A stretch of DNA of 64,000 nucleotides from Tamarix chinensis (Eukaryota; Streptophyta; Magnoliopsida; Caryophyllales; Tamaricaceae), in the NCBI GenBank assembly GCA_030549775.1, contig CM060175.1:31165262-31229261 (forward strand). Direction: 5' to 3'. The first letter of the stretch is position 1; every line of letters begins with the position of its first letter. The notes beneath the pieces were generated by a model. It was not told the DNA's origin, ran no database searches, and saw nothing but the letters and a program-made list of their open reading frames with translations. Below, piece by piece: positions 46,868-59,275 of the stretch. Position numbers and translations under genes: made by a program.

Positions 46868-47181
46868 TGTTTTACAGAGAATCCTAATCAAAATAATGAT
46901 GTTAACTTAAAATGTTGACTAGGTCTTTTGACTTGTAGAGTTGACTTTCATGCAAAATAACTCCTTTGTAATAGCTTGTAATATATAAAATCTTATGTAT
47001 CTTAACTTCTTAAATAATTTGATCTTCTTCCTTTAAATATGCTACATACCTACAAGAATAACTTAAAGTAACATCATTAATATTAGTCATATTATTATTA
47101 TGAAAGAAATATAATGTGATTAGTTTCATAACCAAGTATACCAAATCACTATCATATTAAGGATCTATGGATGCTCCGTCA
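46868..47181 (-). repeat. 5' LTR of element F, first 314 bp
   Basis: Begins near 47181 (the minus strand reads TGACGGAGCATCCATAG) and matches 43737-44039 closely. It ends at the deletion joint with RNase H. Confidence 0.7.
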
Positions 47182-48490
47182 TCCCCCCTTAAAAGAGATG
47201 AAGTTACCCACACAATGAATCTGTATGAAAAATTCTGGATACTTTGTCTTGATCTCCTCCTCGAACTCCTGATTGACCTTCTCAACACCTTAGAGTGACC
47301 ACAAGACCTTCACTTATGGAATGACCTTCAAACGCGTCTCTCCAATCTTGGTATCCAAGATCCTTAGTGGTCACTCCTCATAATACAATGCGTCATCAAG
47401 CTCAATCATCTCTTACTGAATGTTGTGTGATGGATCTACCACGTACCTCCTCAATTGATAGATTTTGAAAACATTATGCACTCTTGAAAGGTTAGCATAT
47501 AAGGCAAGATGATAAAAAACCTCTCCTAACTGATCCACAATCTTATACGATCCAATACACCTTGGGCTAAGTTTTCCCTTCTAACCAAAACACTTTACTC
47601 CCTTGGTGGGATAAACCTTCAAAAGAATTTGATCACCCACCTAAAACCCATCTTTTCTCCTCCCTAGGTATATATAACCCTTCTTCCTATCCTAAACAAC
47701 CTCCATCCAATCTCAAATTTAACTAACCTGCCTTGTAGTGTCCTCTACCATCTCTAGTCCTAACACAACTGTCTTGCTCAAGTTTTTCCAACACAAGGGG
47801 ACAATGACACTTCTATCCATATTGTTCCTTGATAGCTGTCAGTCCTATTTTCACATGTTTACTATAGTTTTTAGTGAATTTTACCAAGTCTAGGATATCC
47901 TCCCAACTCCCCTAGAACTCAAGTACATACACTCAAAGCATATCCTCTAAAGTCTGAATAGTGCACTTAGTCTAACCATCTATAGTCAGATGTAAATTAG
48001 TACTCATCTTCAATAGTGTCTCGAAATCTGCTTGTAACGTTTTCCATAAGTGCGATAAGAATATAAAATATTATTATAACAAAACGTCTTTAGGCACCCT
48101 ATGGTACCATACCACATGCTTTCTGTAAGCATTGACCATCCATTCCATATTCCAATTCAAATCCATCGATTTAGTCAATTGGTTAACTACACCCAGATTG
48201 ATTCCAAACCACTATGTGTCTTCAGTAATCCAACCATGAAGTCCATCAACACGCTATCCCATTTCAATTTAGGAACCTCTAAATATTGAACTAACCCTAT
48301 GAGACAATTGTGTTTTACCTTGACCTTCTGACGTATTAAACACTTTGCAACAATGTTTGTAACCTCTTATTTCATACAAGGTCACCAATAGATCTGCTTC
48401 AAGTCATTGTTCAACGTATCCTTTATAGAATGGAAAAAATAAAGCACACGATGTCCCTCTTCTAGAATCCTCCTCTTAAGCTCCCCACAC
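47182..48490 (-). pseudogene. Integrase and chromodomain of chromovirus H
   Basis: Read on the minus strand: an integrase N-terminal part (ELKRRILEEGH, about 48480-48440), core words to 47930 including TIQTLEDML, then the C-terminal domain (DQILLKVYPTKG at about 47640, RVHNVFKIYQLRRYV) and a chromodomain at about 47370-47210 (RILDTKI, VKVLWSL, FEEEIKTKYPEFF). A polypurine tract TCTCTTTTAAGGGGGG lies at the edge, where element F is inserted. Stops are frequent. RT and RNase H of H are at 50301-51864. The phrase TIQTLEDML is typical of Tekay/CRM-like chromoviruses. Confidence 0.75.
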
Positions 48491-48491
48491 T

Positions 48492-50300
48492 TGGTGTAGA
48501 TGTGAGTCAAAAGATATTCAAGTAAATAAATGGATCTTCTTTATTCTTTAACGATGAACCAAATGAAATTCCTCATACATTCAAATGACATTGCAAACAC
48601 TAACAAGATATAAACTTTGATATTCACAAAGATAGTAATTAAAATATTTTTAGTGATAACTCTCAAAGAATCACTCACTAATAACAATCAAGAGAAACCA
48701 TACTTAATAATCTTTCCATGGTCAAGAAATCTCATAAAGAGAAATGAAACAAGTCATAAGTAGATTTTAATACTCAACTCAACTTTTCTTTACAATATTC
48801 TCTCTATTCTCTCATTTCCTGTGTGTCAACATTATACCATATTGAACTCATTTGATCATCATGATCTTTGAAGTCAAAAATTACATCTAGAGTTTGCATC
48901 CAATCTATAAATTTTGTTTACATCTAACTCACCATAGAAATTTGGAATATCAACCTTCATATATCTTTCTTTGTGGTCTTTAATCCTTTAAATGTAACCT
49001 TCTTCATTTCAACTTGAATGTGATGAATTATAATGCTCCTCAATATACTCTATCCTTTCATTAACTTTCCACCTTTACTTTGGAAATCCCTTCATAACAT
49101 GCCTTTATACCAATCACTATCATCTTGTCTTTGATCTTCCACGTGTTGAATTTGTAATTGAATCTTGTTTATAGTATCTAAAAGAGATATCAAAACATCA
49201 TCATTTGACATCTTTCATTTTGAACCCAAAAACACTATTCTAAATGCTTTCTTGATGGTATTCAACAAGATCTTGATAATTTCTTGGTTCAATATCAACT
49301 AACACTCATGAATATCTTCAAATACAAAACTTTGAAGATTTTCTAAACTTCTTAAAAATGAATCTTGATAGGTTCTTTACAAAGAAAATAACAAAACTTG
49401 AGGAAAAAGGAACACAAATGGAGATAAGACTTTCAAACCATCTACCCACAATACACTAAACTCCATAAGAAAACACCCAAACTAGGATCGAGAATACCTT
49501 AAAGAAGGATTCAAGATGATCTTTAATACCACTTTTGATGTGGATGTGGGTCAAAATAACTGAAGACCAATGAATGAATCTTCTTTATTCTTCAACAAAA
49601 AATCTTGAATGGATGTATGTAGTACTCATACATTAAAATAACACTCTAGACACTAACAAGATATAAACTTTGATACTTCAAAAAGTTGGTAATAAAAGTA
49701 TTTTTAAAAAGAACTCACACATAATCACTCACTAAAGATAACAAAGAGTACACATAGTAATTTTTATATAATTAAGTAATCTCACAAATAGAAATGAAAA
49801 AACTCACAAAGAGATTTTTATTACTTAACTCAGCTTTTCTTTACAATTTTCTCTCTACGTACCATCCATTATATCATATTCTAAGAATCAAAATTATGTC
49901 ATTTATATACTGGCATAACCCACAAAAATATCCACCAAATCAACCATATAACATGTTGGGGTTAGGGTTGAGTTAAAAAGTGATGCATAAAGTCATAACT
50001 ATTAACAAAAACCTAGATTATTACAATTAACTCATTAGTTGTCATTAGCTACTTTTGATGGTTGTATTTAACTTATTCCCGTATCCAATGTGTCACCTTC
50101 ATCTATTAAACTAATCAAGCAACTCACTAATACTTCATTTGGTTGTGAAAAAAATATCCTACTTGCAAGATTCTTCAATTTAGAACTATATCTTCAAGAA
50201 AGTGTCTTTAACTTGGAAAACACTTCCAAGAATCTCAAGAACATCCTAAACATGCCAAAAAAATATGTTTAGATGTATAAAAATATTTGCTCCTACATCA
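48492..50300 (-). mobile_element. Small LTR element J inserted in chromovirus H
   Basis: The 5' LTR is 49536-50300 (765 bp, TGATGTAGGAGC...CCACATCA on the minus strand), followed by a PBS-like AAGTGGTATTAAAG at 49521-49534. Sequence at 48492-48850 repeats 49536-49890 and is the remaining part of the 3' LTR. The internal part is about 670 bp with a gag-like start only. It interrupts integrase of H. I could not find a matching TSD (ACACT and AAAGC). Confidence 0.65.
48851..49211 (-). pseudogene. gag-like start of element J
   Basis: ATG at 49209-49211 opens MSNDDVLISLLDTINKIQLQ, a charged coiled-coil-like start found in many plant retrotransposon gag proteins. The frame soon meets stops; no capsid motif or zinc knuckle is seen. 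Confidence 0.45.
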
Positions 50301-51864
50301 AAAGCTCTAGAGAACACACCATCGTCCTTAGAAATGAATGCTACCATCCTAAAAAAAAAACTGAAACCTCATTGCTTTTCCCTATAATACAACATGCTTG
50401 ATATGCTTGAGCTTCAAATTTCCTAGATGACTAGCTTGAATCTCATCGAATATGTTTAGTGTGATCAAGATAGCTCTCATTCTTATCTCAAGATCTATAA
50501 AACCCAATGATCTCTATGCTCAACTCCTTAAGATCTTGCAAAATCCAATTAGAAACAACCAATAAAACCAAGGATCTTAACCAAGAGAATCCACTATGAC
50601 ATTGCCCGTACCCTCATGGTAATTTAAATCCAAATTATATTCCTTAACCAACTCTAGCCATCTTCTCCATCTCATGTTCAACTCACATATAAGATGTAGT
50701 TGAGGATCTTATGGTTCGTGTAGAAGTTACATTACACTGCATACAAGTAATATCTCTGGATCTTCAAGGAAAAAACCAATGAATGTGTGGGATAGTTATA
50801 TCTATGCTCCTTCAAGTGGTGAGAAGCATATGTCATTGCCCTCTTGTGCTGTACTAGCAAACATCTAAGACCAAACTTTGATGTATCATTATATACCTCA
50901 AATCCCTATATACCTGACAATAAGGTAAGAACTGGAGTTAAAGTCAAGCTTCTCTTGAGTTCCTTGAAACCCTTGGTGCACTTATTATCTGAATGAAAGT
51001 GTAACATGTTCTTTAACAAGGTTGTCAAAATATGAGCAATTCTAGAAAAATCTTGGAAGAAACGTAAGTAGTAGCCTACTAGTCCTAGAAAATTGTGTAT
51101 CTCCCTAACATTTGTTAGTGAAGACAATTATGTTATGGCTTATGTCTCTGACCAATCCATCAAAAGTCCCTCCTTTGAGATGATATGACCATGGAAGGCT
51201 ACCTCATCCATCCAAAAGTCACACTTTAAGAGTTTAGTATACAATTGATGGGTCCTCAGCAATACCAAAGCTTGCTTGAGGTGCTACTTGTGTTCCTCAT
51301 GAGTTCTAGAGTAAACTAAGATATATTTGATGAAGACCATAACAAACTGATAAAGGTGTTGCTAGAATATGTGGTTTATGAGAACCATGAACATTTTTGG
51401 ATCAATGTGAGTCTAAAAGACATGACGGTGAACTTATAGTAGCCATGCCTTGTCTTAAATGTAGTATTTGCTATGACCCTCTTAGAAATCCTTATCAGAT
51501 GATGCCTCGATCTAATATCTATCTTCAAAAACACTGTAACCCTATGTAGCTAATAAAAAAGGTTTCTTATTCAAGGTAAAGGATAATAATTCTTTACTAC
51601 AACTTGGTTTAGTCGTAGATAATTAATGTAGATTCTCAACCCATCATCCTTCTTCCTACAAAAATCACTGGTGCTTTCTAAGTTAATACACTTAGTTGAA
51701 TGTACCCGTTCTCTAATAGCTCATCCAACTGAGTGCGCAACTCTTCTATCTCAATCAGCACCAAGTGATAGGGCACCTTTGAATCAGGCTTTGTAGTTGG
51801 TAGAAGATATATCATGAAGTATATCTCACACATTAACTGTATACCCGAGATCTCATTAGGAAAT
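50301..51864 (-). pseudogene. Reverse transcriptase and RNase H of chromovirus H
   Basis: RT N-terminal part at 51864-51678 (IEIEELRTQLDELLENGYIQ), palm at about 51330 with FIKYILVYSRT in place of the FIDD catalytic motif, thumb and connection at 51127-50906 (FLGLVGYYLRFFQDFSRIA), RNase H at 50890-50590 (FEVYNDTSKF, YNYPTHSLVF, YHEG). Many stops; the catalytic Asp pair is lost. It is cut upstream by family G LTR at 51865 and downstream by element J. Confidence 0.75.
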
Positions 51865-54420
51865 TGATGCAGGAGCATCTAGTATCATTTTAGTTTTGCT
51901 AACAAGAAATATGATGAATTTTTACCCCCTTAATTTCACTATAAAGGGCCAAATTTACTTCAATTTCATTCAAGGGATATTATTTGATCATTTAACATTT
52001 AATTATTCTAATTTTGAAGGCTATAAATATACTTCTTACATGGAATAATTAAACTTCTAAAGGTTAGCCATGTATCCAACCACTTCTTTTTGTTAACTTT
52101 TAGGTGGCTCATAAGAGGCTTATATAAGGCTTCATAAGTCATCCATGAAGAACATGAACCAACTATCCAACAACAACCATAGATGCCTTTTTCTCTCAAT
52201 TTGAAGGACTGGTTTATCATGGAAATGGAGGGCATAACCATCAATTTGTAGTTACTATAGCAAAGAGTTTAGCCATATCAACTTTTGGGGCTGAATGGCA
52301 TAAAAAAACAAGGTGTATAGGTCTGATTGTGTTGAGTCTTTGTAGCAATTTTTATTACATTTCTATATATGTTGTACTTATGGATGACATATATAAAAGG
52401 CTAAGCATTCTAGCTTTACTTTTGTAAGCTTAATGATGTATTAGCTTGGAAAGTTTCTCTTTAACTTGTAAATAATCATAAGTCAGATTAAGGGGTATGG
52501 GGGAGGGTTATGCTTAATTTTATGGCTCAAGAATGACTCTTTTTCCAGCCCCAGTGATAAAAAAGAAACATAAAACTTCAACATCCTAATAGCCATAATT
52601 TTTTACCAGATTTTGGATATATTTTTTGCACAAAAACGAAGGTAAATGATAATAAGCAACAAGGATAATTAAGCATTTATATTCAAAAGAAACAACAACA
52701 CATTTCAACCCCTAATTATACTATTAGGCTTGCACTTAAAAGGCTACCTATACTTTATCTTCCTAGTGATGTTTTAGCTAGTTAACTTGTGGGAAATGAC
52801 AAATCAGGTTGTAAGGGTATGGGAAAAGGTCCTATGCTAAAATTTTTGGCCATACTACCCATGATAGATGATTCCCATGATTAAACATCAAACTAGCTAG
52901 TTAAATCCCATTTTGTGACCATTAGTTTGGATTTAACCAAAAAACAACCCCCTTTACTTTTAGGCTAGTTAATATTGATGACTTCTAACCACAAGTTCGT
53001 GGTGTTGAAGTAGTGTGTAACATCTATTTTATAGATACTAGGAAGTGAGTAATGGGATAGTGAAAATATCTCCTATGTCTAGACTAATGATAGGGGCAGA
53101 TGATGTCTAACTCTAAATGAAAATAAAATGTGCAAACTAAATCCAACTATAATATAAGAACAAGTGAAATTCAATTAGAGAAAATGATAAGGTTTCGGTC
53201 AATCCCCTCAACCCCATTATAATTGAATATTAACCTAAAATCCCAAATCAAAACACTTTACCACGAATGCCAACCAAAGTATGTATTGTAATGCTCTCTT
53301 GAGCCACTCCACCTTATTATCTATTAAGACTCATCTATCTCTAGTATAAATACAAAAGTAGGCAATGTATTATTATGTATCATATTCATTTTTTTTAGTT
53401 GTAGAAGCTAACCAATGTCTCTCGACATTGTGGTTTGATTTTTAGTCATGCTAATGGATCCTACTATGATTCATCTCTCAAATCTCACTGGGTTTTTTCT
53501 AACTAATACTAGAAAAGTGATCAATTTTCTCTATTATTCTAATTAAATTATTAGCGCAACACATATGATAAGGAATTAGATTGGGCAGGGTGTAGATTCT
53601 CAATATATTTGGATCAGGGGATTTTCTTTCACCTTGGTATAGATCAATCAGCCACTCATGGCTTTCATTAAGCTCAACATCTTAAACATAGAGAATTGCA
53701 TTAATTGAAAAACAAATAAAATCCAAATGAAAAATATAATAACCTCTTTATTTAAGATGAGGAATTCACTATTCGATCGTCCGATCGGGAACAAGAAATT
53801 GATATCAAGATGTGGAAGATTGTGGATGAATTAAAGGTGGAATTGGATTGGGTGATGCCAAACAAGTAACCATAGATCTCTCTTTAGTGCTCTTAAAGCC
53901 GTCATCTGTTTATTCCATCTATTTCTCTTCCAAAATGAATGAAAAATATGTTTATATAGATGTAACTATCCATCAATAAGGCCGTGTAAACCAACACAAC
54001 ATTGTCATTTTGATTCTTCAGCTTTGCACATGTTTCGTATTCTAGCCATAAATTCTTCGTTTAACTTTGGATAGAGTTAATTTTTGATGCATTGGAAATC
54101 TAACAAACTATTTACAACTTTTATGTTTAACACTTTTGCAAATACATGTCGCATCATGTTTGGATTTTTAAGTCTTTATTCCTTTTCATATCTTAAGCAC
54201 TCACATTTGCTTCTATTTTCTTCCAGTTATTGCATTTTAGTTCCTTTTGATCCCATATTCTTGAAATACCTACAAAATATTATCAAGAGAAGTGAACAAG
54301 AACAAGTGGACTAAATTATGAAAAAAATCATGATATAATCACATTAAATATTCACGTTAAATTCCATATAATTGACATAATTCATGCCTATCAAATATGT
54401 AACTAAATTAGTCCATAGAA
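51865..54420 (+). repeat. Family G LTR, 5' part, interrupted by solo LTR E2
   Basis: Starts TGATGCAGGAGCATCTAG inside RT of element H and matches the complement of 45560-46727. At 52976 it is interrupted by E2 and resumes at 54394 with TSD plus GTAACTAAATTAG, matching the G sequence expected there. It ends near 54420, where family A gag begins. Confidence 0.75.
52976..54393 (-). mobile_element. Solo LTR E2 (Tat/Athila-like), 1418 bp, with TSD
   Basis: Minus strand starts TGATAGGCATGAATTATG and ends CCACGAACTTGTGGTTAG plus AAGTCATCA. Perfect TSD AATAT at 52971-52975 and 54394-54398. The sequence is only distantly like family E, but both ends have the same layout. ORF-like stretches here are LTR. 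Confidence 0.82.
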
Positions 54421-54622
54421 GGTTTACATTCCATGGATGTGGTGATTTCTTCTTCTTGGATGAGAGAGGTTTTCATTGAATCTTATAGACTCCAAAATAC
54501 CAAAAACTATTCTCATATCATTTTTTAAGGATTTGATGGCTTGGTCTCTCCTCCTATTTTCTTCTTGAATGGCTTCAAGAATCTAATCATTCTTCAAGTT
54601 TTGTGCATCATCAAGGCTTAAG
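54421..54622 (-). pseudogene. Family A gag, part downstream of the B3 insertion
   Basis: Minus-strand reading LDDAQNLKND, then EAIQEENRRRDQAIKSLKND and HPRRRNHHIHGM, aligned with gag residues after the PRGLSL start in other copies. The gag start lies at 59306 on the other side of B3; the frame joins correctly if one TSD copy is counted. It is truncated near 54421 by the family G LTR. Confidence 0.7.
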
Positions 54623-57060
54623 TGTAACAACCCCCAAAAAAATCAAAGTTGAAAATTTTCGTTTAAACAAAACCATACACCAAGATAGGGAGTGCTATCG
54701 CCATGATCAACACAAGCTTGACCCCCAACTAGTCTCGCACCAATCACAAGGCTAGAAAATTTATGGGTTATAAAATTGATTAGGACATAAAATCATAATT
54801 ATTCATAATTAAAGAGATAAAATAGAGTATGCAATTAATGAGTCATTACAGAATAGAAAACTAATACAACGTTATAATCATCAAGGGGAAAGAACAATAC
54901 AAATAGTAAAATAGGATAAAAATATTGGAACGGGTGAGTCTGGACGACACTCGTTCTTGGGCCCCATGCCAAGTATAACATATCATCACTCAACCCCACT
55001 TGATGCATTGAATGCGTCATAGGCATCAAACACAACATCTGCTACCTACACCAACTTAGAAGGGACCTCTGCTCATGGGAATGAGCAGCACCCATGAAAT
55101 AGATGATCAGTACACTATGTACTGAGTAGGGTAACCATGCAGCTAAGGCCATACATGAAAGATAGGTAATGTAAGTAGGTAACCATGTAGCTAAATCCAT
55201 ACATGAAAGGCATATAGTACTATTAATGATTCAATCCAATTAAAAATAATCATTAGATCTCTGGTAATTAATCCTATTTCACACCATTCTCATTTTAAGT
55301 CCATGCATGTATAGGAAATCTACTATTATAGACATTGTATCAGAAACATCTAGGGTAGAACACTTCTACCACTATTATTCACACGATAGCTTGGGTCGGC
55401 CTTGACTCCTATATTATTCCACTGTAAGTAATTAGTATTTTTTTCATGTCTTATCATAAATTGAGGTTTGGTTTATTGATTTTAAGATCCCTCACTATCA
55501 TCTCCAATGGATCAGAAACATACAAGGCAACACACACCTTGCCACTATTATTCGCCGGTAGATCGATCTTTAGGGTACCCTGCACCTGTCCACTATTATG
55601 TCGGTGGATTGGTTTGAGCCCGGCTTAATAATCTTCCACTTTAAATGATTAGTGTCTTATCCATTTCTTATTTAATAAATAATTTCACCCTAGAAACGCA
55701 TGCCCCCTAGGCTTCCCGCTCATATACCCCATCCACACCCACTCTCTTGAGAAGCCCTGTCCCATATCTTGGGAATTCTGCGCCTCCTAGTGCATCCAGA
55801 TATCCTTTCTCCCTTTTCATTATCATGAATACCCAAAATCCTATATGTGTGCGTTGAGGCCCACTTTCCCATATCTCTAGGTTAACTCACCATCACCTTC
55901 TAGGGTTTCCCTATGGAAACCCTAATCTAACCTATATGGCATACCCTCTCTCTATCATCCATGACCCACGCTCCCTATGCTCCCAACTCATCATCACACT
56001 CGATCCACACCCAACATCCCAAATTTACTTCCCATTTTTGTACATGTAGCCACGAAAACCTAGTTGGCCACCTCAGACCCTAAAATCTCTTCTTTCTAAC
56101 ATGTCTTCCCTTCAACACACTCAATTACCATTTCCCTTTCCCCATGCTACAGATTTTCTCTCCATATTACACTCTTCCGCTTTCACCCCATACTCTAACC
56201 TCTTCCATCATTCTCCCTTCCACAACTTCCCTACTTAGGGTTCTCCTCCCAAACCCTATCCAAGTCTTCCATTGGCCCTTACATGAACCTACGTACTATT
56301 TTTCGCATATGGACTCCAACCACTCCTCCCCCACCTTACTTAACCCTCAAGTCAACTTTTCCCACATAAGAGTTATCCCCATGTAAAGGCTAACCACTCT
56401 ATGTACACCTTACACTCCCCATGTATAATTTAGTCCATCCACTTAATTGGTTCACATTATCCCTTTTTTTGTCCACCCATAAGTCATGAGATCTTTAGGC
56501 CATTCTTACTTGCCTCTAGTCAACTCACTTTATTTACCCCTTTTACCTCCTCACAACAACATCACACTAGTTAAAGTATCTCACCATACATGTCATAAAG
56601 GGGCAATATTACATAAGCACAGTACAAGTGCAAGTCACATTACCATATTACACATTCCATAAAAGCACATATATTTACCTTAGCTCCATGCTTAGCAAGC
56701 TGCGCTACAAGTGCATAGTTTACAACTACATAAAGTACACACATATACCCAACACACATAACACATAATACACTTGCTAGGCATTAACCACATTCTTACC
56801 TAAAATGTCATCGAGCTTGGAGCACATTCCTTCGCCTCCTTATGGGATGGATTTGGCTCACCTATAATAGGGAAACACTAGGGGTTAACTTTCCTCTTAT
56901 TAGTTTCATTATTCCCTACTTTACCTTTAGCAAAACTAGTGTTAGTGATGATCACAATAGTAGTCTTAAGAGTATAAATGAAGGTATTGTTATTAAAGTA
57001 TTTAACAACACTATTAGGGGTAATATTAGCCCAAAAATAGGGTTAGGTGGTCATAATAAT

Positions 57061-57140
57061 CATGGTAGAATAATAATAACAATAATAATAATAATAATAA
57101 TGATGATGATAACTTTAATAATGATGATGATGATGATAAT
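57061..57140. repeat. AAT and GAT microsatellite in LTR B3
   Basis: Runs of AAT at 57067-57100 pass into GAT runs to 57140. The position corresponds to the trinucleotide tracts of B1. Confidence 0.85.
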
Positions 57141-57995
57141 AAGACTTAAAATAATAATTATGCCTAAGATAATTCATACTTAAGTAATATTAAGAGTTAG
57201 GACACGATCTAAGTGAAGATGGTAGCTAGGGTGGTGGCAATGACCACGGTGCATGACGCTGATAACAGTAGTGGTGGTGGTTTTGGGAAAGGTTGGTCTT
57301 TTTGGGCTGAAAGAGAGATGGAGGTGGCGGCTGTGAGGTGGTGGACTCTTTGGTCTAAGAGGGTTGCAATGGCGGTGGTGGCATAGTAAGGTGGTGGCAC
57401 CAGTGGTGGTGGCACCAGTGGTGGTGGCTGAGAGTGGTGGAGAACGAGGGAGGGGGAAGGATAGGGAGAAAGGGAAAAGGAAGGGTGGGAAAGGTAGGGG
57501 AGATTCTGCTAGGTTGAGTGGGTGGACGGGGAGGTGGTGATTGCTATGGAGGAGGGGGCACACAATGGTGAGAGGGGTGGCGATGGGGTGTAAAGGGCAG
57601 TTGGAGCTACCCAATTTGCACATTTGGGGTGGGTTGTGTAGGGGGAGCTAAGGGTAGTGAGTAACTTAGTTTAGTGAATGGTGATGTAAGGAAGGGATTA
57701 GGTGGTATTTTGGGCAGTGGCGTTGCACAACGGTAGCTAGGGTGGTGTCTAAAGGTGTAGTAGAGAGAAGGGTCAAAATATTCTGGTAGAGTAAAGGAGG
57801 AGAAATTGGGATGGTAAGGGGATATTTATAAGTCGAGGGAGGGAGAAGAGGACAAAGGAGGAAGAGGAAAAGGGGACAGGAGTGGCAAGATCTCGTTGGC
57901 TGGTAGTGGTAGGTCGATACAGGCCTACGAAGGTGTAGGGTGTAGGCAGCAGGTGGGGGAAAAAGTAAGGGGCACAGGCACACGAGGGTGGTAGG

Positions 57996-58960
57996 TGATA
58001 AAGTGAATACTTTCTATGATTTTGCCTCTCTTTTCCTTCACTTTGGGACTTTATTTGATCTCTTTCACATATTTTGTTATGGTTCTAGTATATTATTCAC
58101 ACTACTTCTTTCTTGAGTTATGTGTCGCAGGAATTTCCATAAGAATGCCAAATCCAAGAAAGAATTACATGTTTTTAGAACAAAGGGACCTAGCATGGAA
58201 GGGTTTGGAGGAGAGTAAATCAACCCAAAATTTTATGGAAGAGTCTTAAAGCTAAGAGAGCTAGAGATGTTCCAAGAAGCCTTAAAGAAATAAGAAAAGA
58301 GAGTTGCACGACTGGTTGCACACCTAGCTGCATAGCTGTGTAGCACCTCCCCGTGATATTTAAAGAAAAGAGAGCTGTACGGCCAAGCGGTGCATGGATC
58401 GCATGGCCATATGGAATTTTATGCTAAAAAGCTGAGGCTTAGAGTCTTGCATGGCCAGGAAGTGCACATCTCACAAAGCCGTGCAAGATCCAAAATTTAA
58501 CCAGATTAAGAGTTGAGGAGTTACAAGTCCATGTTGTGTAAGGTCGCATTGCCGTGAAACAACGGTTTCCCCCACGATCAATGTGCGTGACATGGTTGAT
58601 GTGATGGGTATTATTTAAGGCTCACTTTAGGGACTTCTTAGGGAGAGAGAGGAGATATTCTGGAGCACTTTTACTCCTTATTACCAAGCTATAGCTTCAT
58701 GTAATTTGTTTGCTTCCATTAGTTTGATTTTTTTTGGATATTCAAGTGCATATTCATGTATGATTGACTCGGAATCAACTTTGTTCTCCTCTCGTTGACG
58801 GTTTATTCAGTCTAATTCTTCTTCTTCTTCTTTGTATCTTTTCATTATTGTTATGCTTATCATGCTTTTTATTTCATTAATTTTCCTTAAAGATATGAGT
58901 GAGTAATCTTCTTTGTTAGGATTGGGCTTGGTCCATTTTAGAGATCAATATTCTAGATTT
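57996..58960 (+). repeat. Family E LTR, 5' two thirds, nested in B3
   Basis: Starts TGATAAAGTGAATACTTTC and aligns with 18744-19640 almost throughout (for example GTGCGTGACATGG and TATGATTGACTCGGAATC in both). Similarity fades near 58960; no second TSD is found, so the 3' third is missing. Confidence 0.8.
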
Positions 58961-59275
58961 AATTGTTGTAAAGTGGATTTGATGAGGTATTTAGGTATTT
59001 TTAGTATTTTGAAGTATATAGAAATAATAAAATTGATAAAATAAATAATTAAATTTCTTTTTATATGAATTTAGAATTTTTTGGGTGATTCTTCCTAAAT
59101 TCTATTGTGGTTAGCAAATTACCCTAATCTTCTCTAATTAAATTTCATAATATTTCCCTCTTTTTTTAGTCTTAATTACTCCCATTATTTTCTTAAAAAT
59201 ATTATATTTAATTAATCTCATAATTAAATTCCTATTTTATTTTATTTCCCTAAATTAGGATTTTAGGGTATTACA

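Larger units (their letters stand above)
54623..59275 (-). mobile_element. Solo LTR of family B (B3), 4653 bp including a nested LTR
   Basis: On the minus strand it begins TGTAATACCCTAAAATCC at 59275 and ends GGGGGTTGTTACA at 54623. Perfect TSD TTAAG at 54618-54622 and 59276-59280. It carries the CT-rich zone (57180-57990, G-rich on plus), a microsatellite at 57061-57140, the motif array (55325-55610) and the conserved block. Without the nested E copy it is about 3.7 kb, so family B LTRs are unusually long. ORFs at 57180-57623 and 57666-57983 are its low-complexity CT-rich zone. Confidence 0.85.

Noticed and set aside
47182..51864. A functional endogenous pararetrovirus or other virus
   Set aside because: Integrase and chromodomain are present and no movement or coat protein is seen; it is a decayed gypsy chromovirus.
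53000..54314. Possible host gene between the LTRs, with an ORF at 54084-54314
   Set aside because: The whole interval is bounded by TG...CA type ends and an AATAT TSD, and the flanking LTR G is continuous without it.
57180..57983. Long minus-strand ORFs rich in His, Pro and Thr
   Set aside because: They lie in the CT-rich zone of LTR B3, and similar low-complexity ORFs occur at the same place in B2 and B4. No domain is seen.
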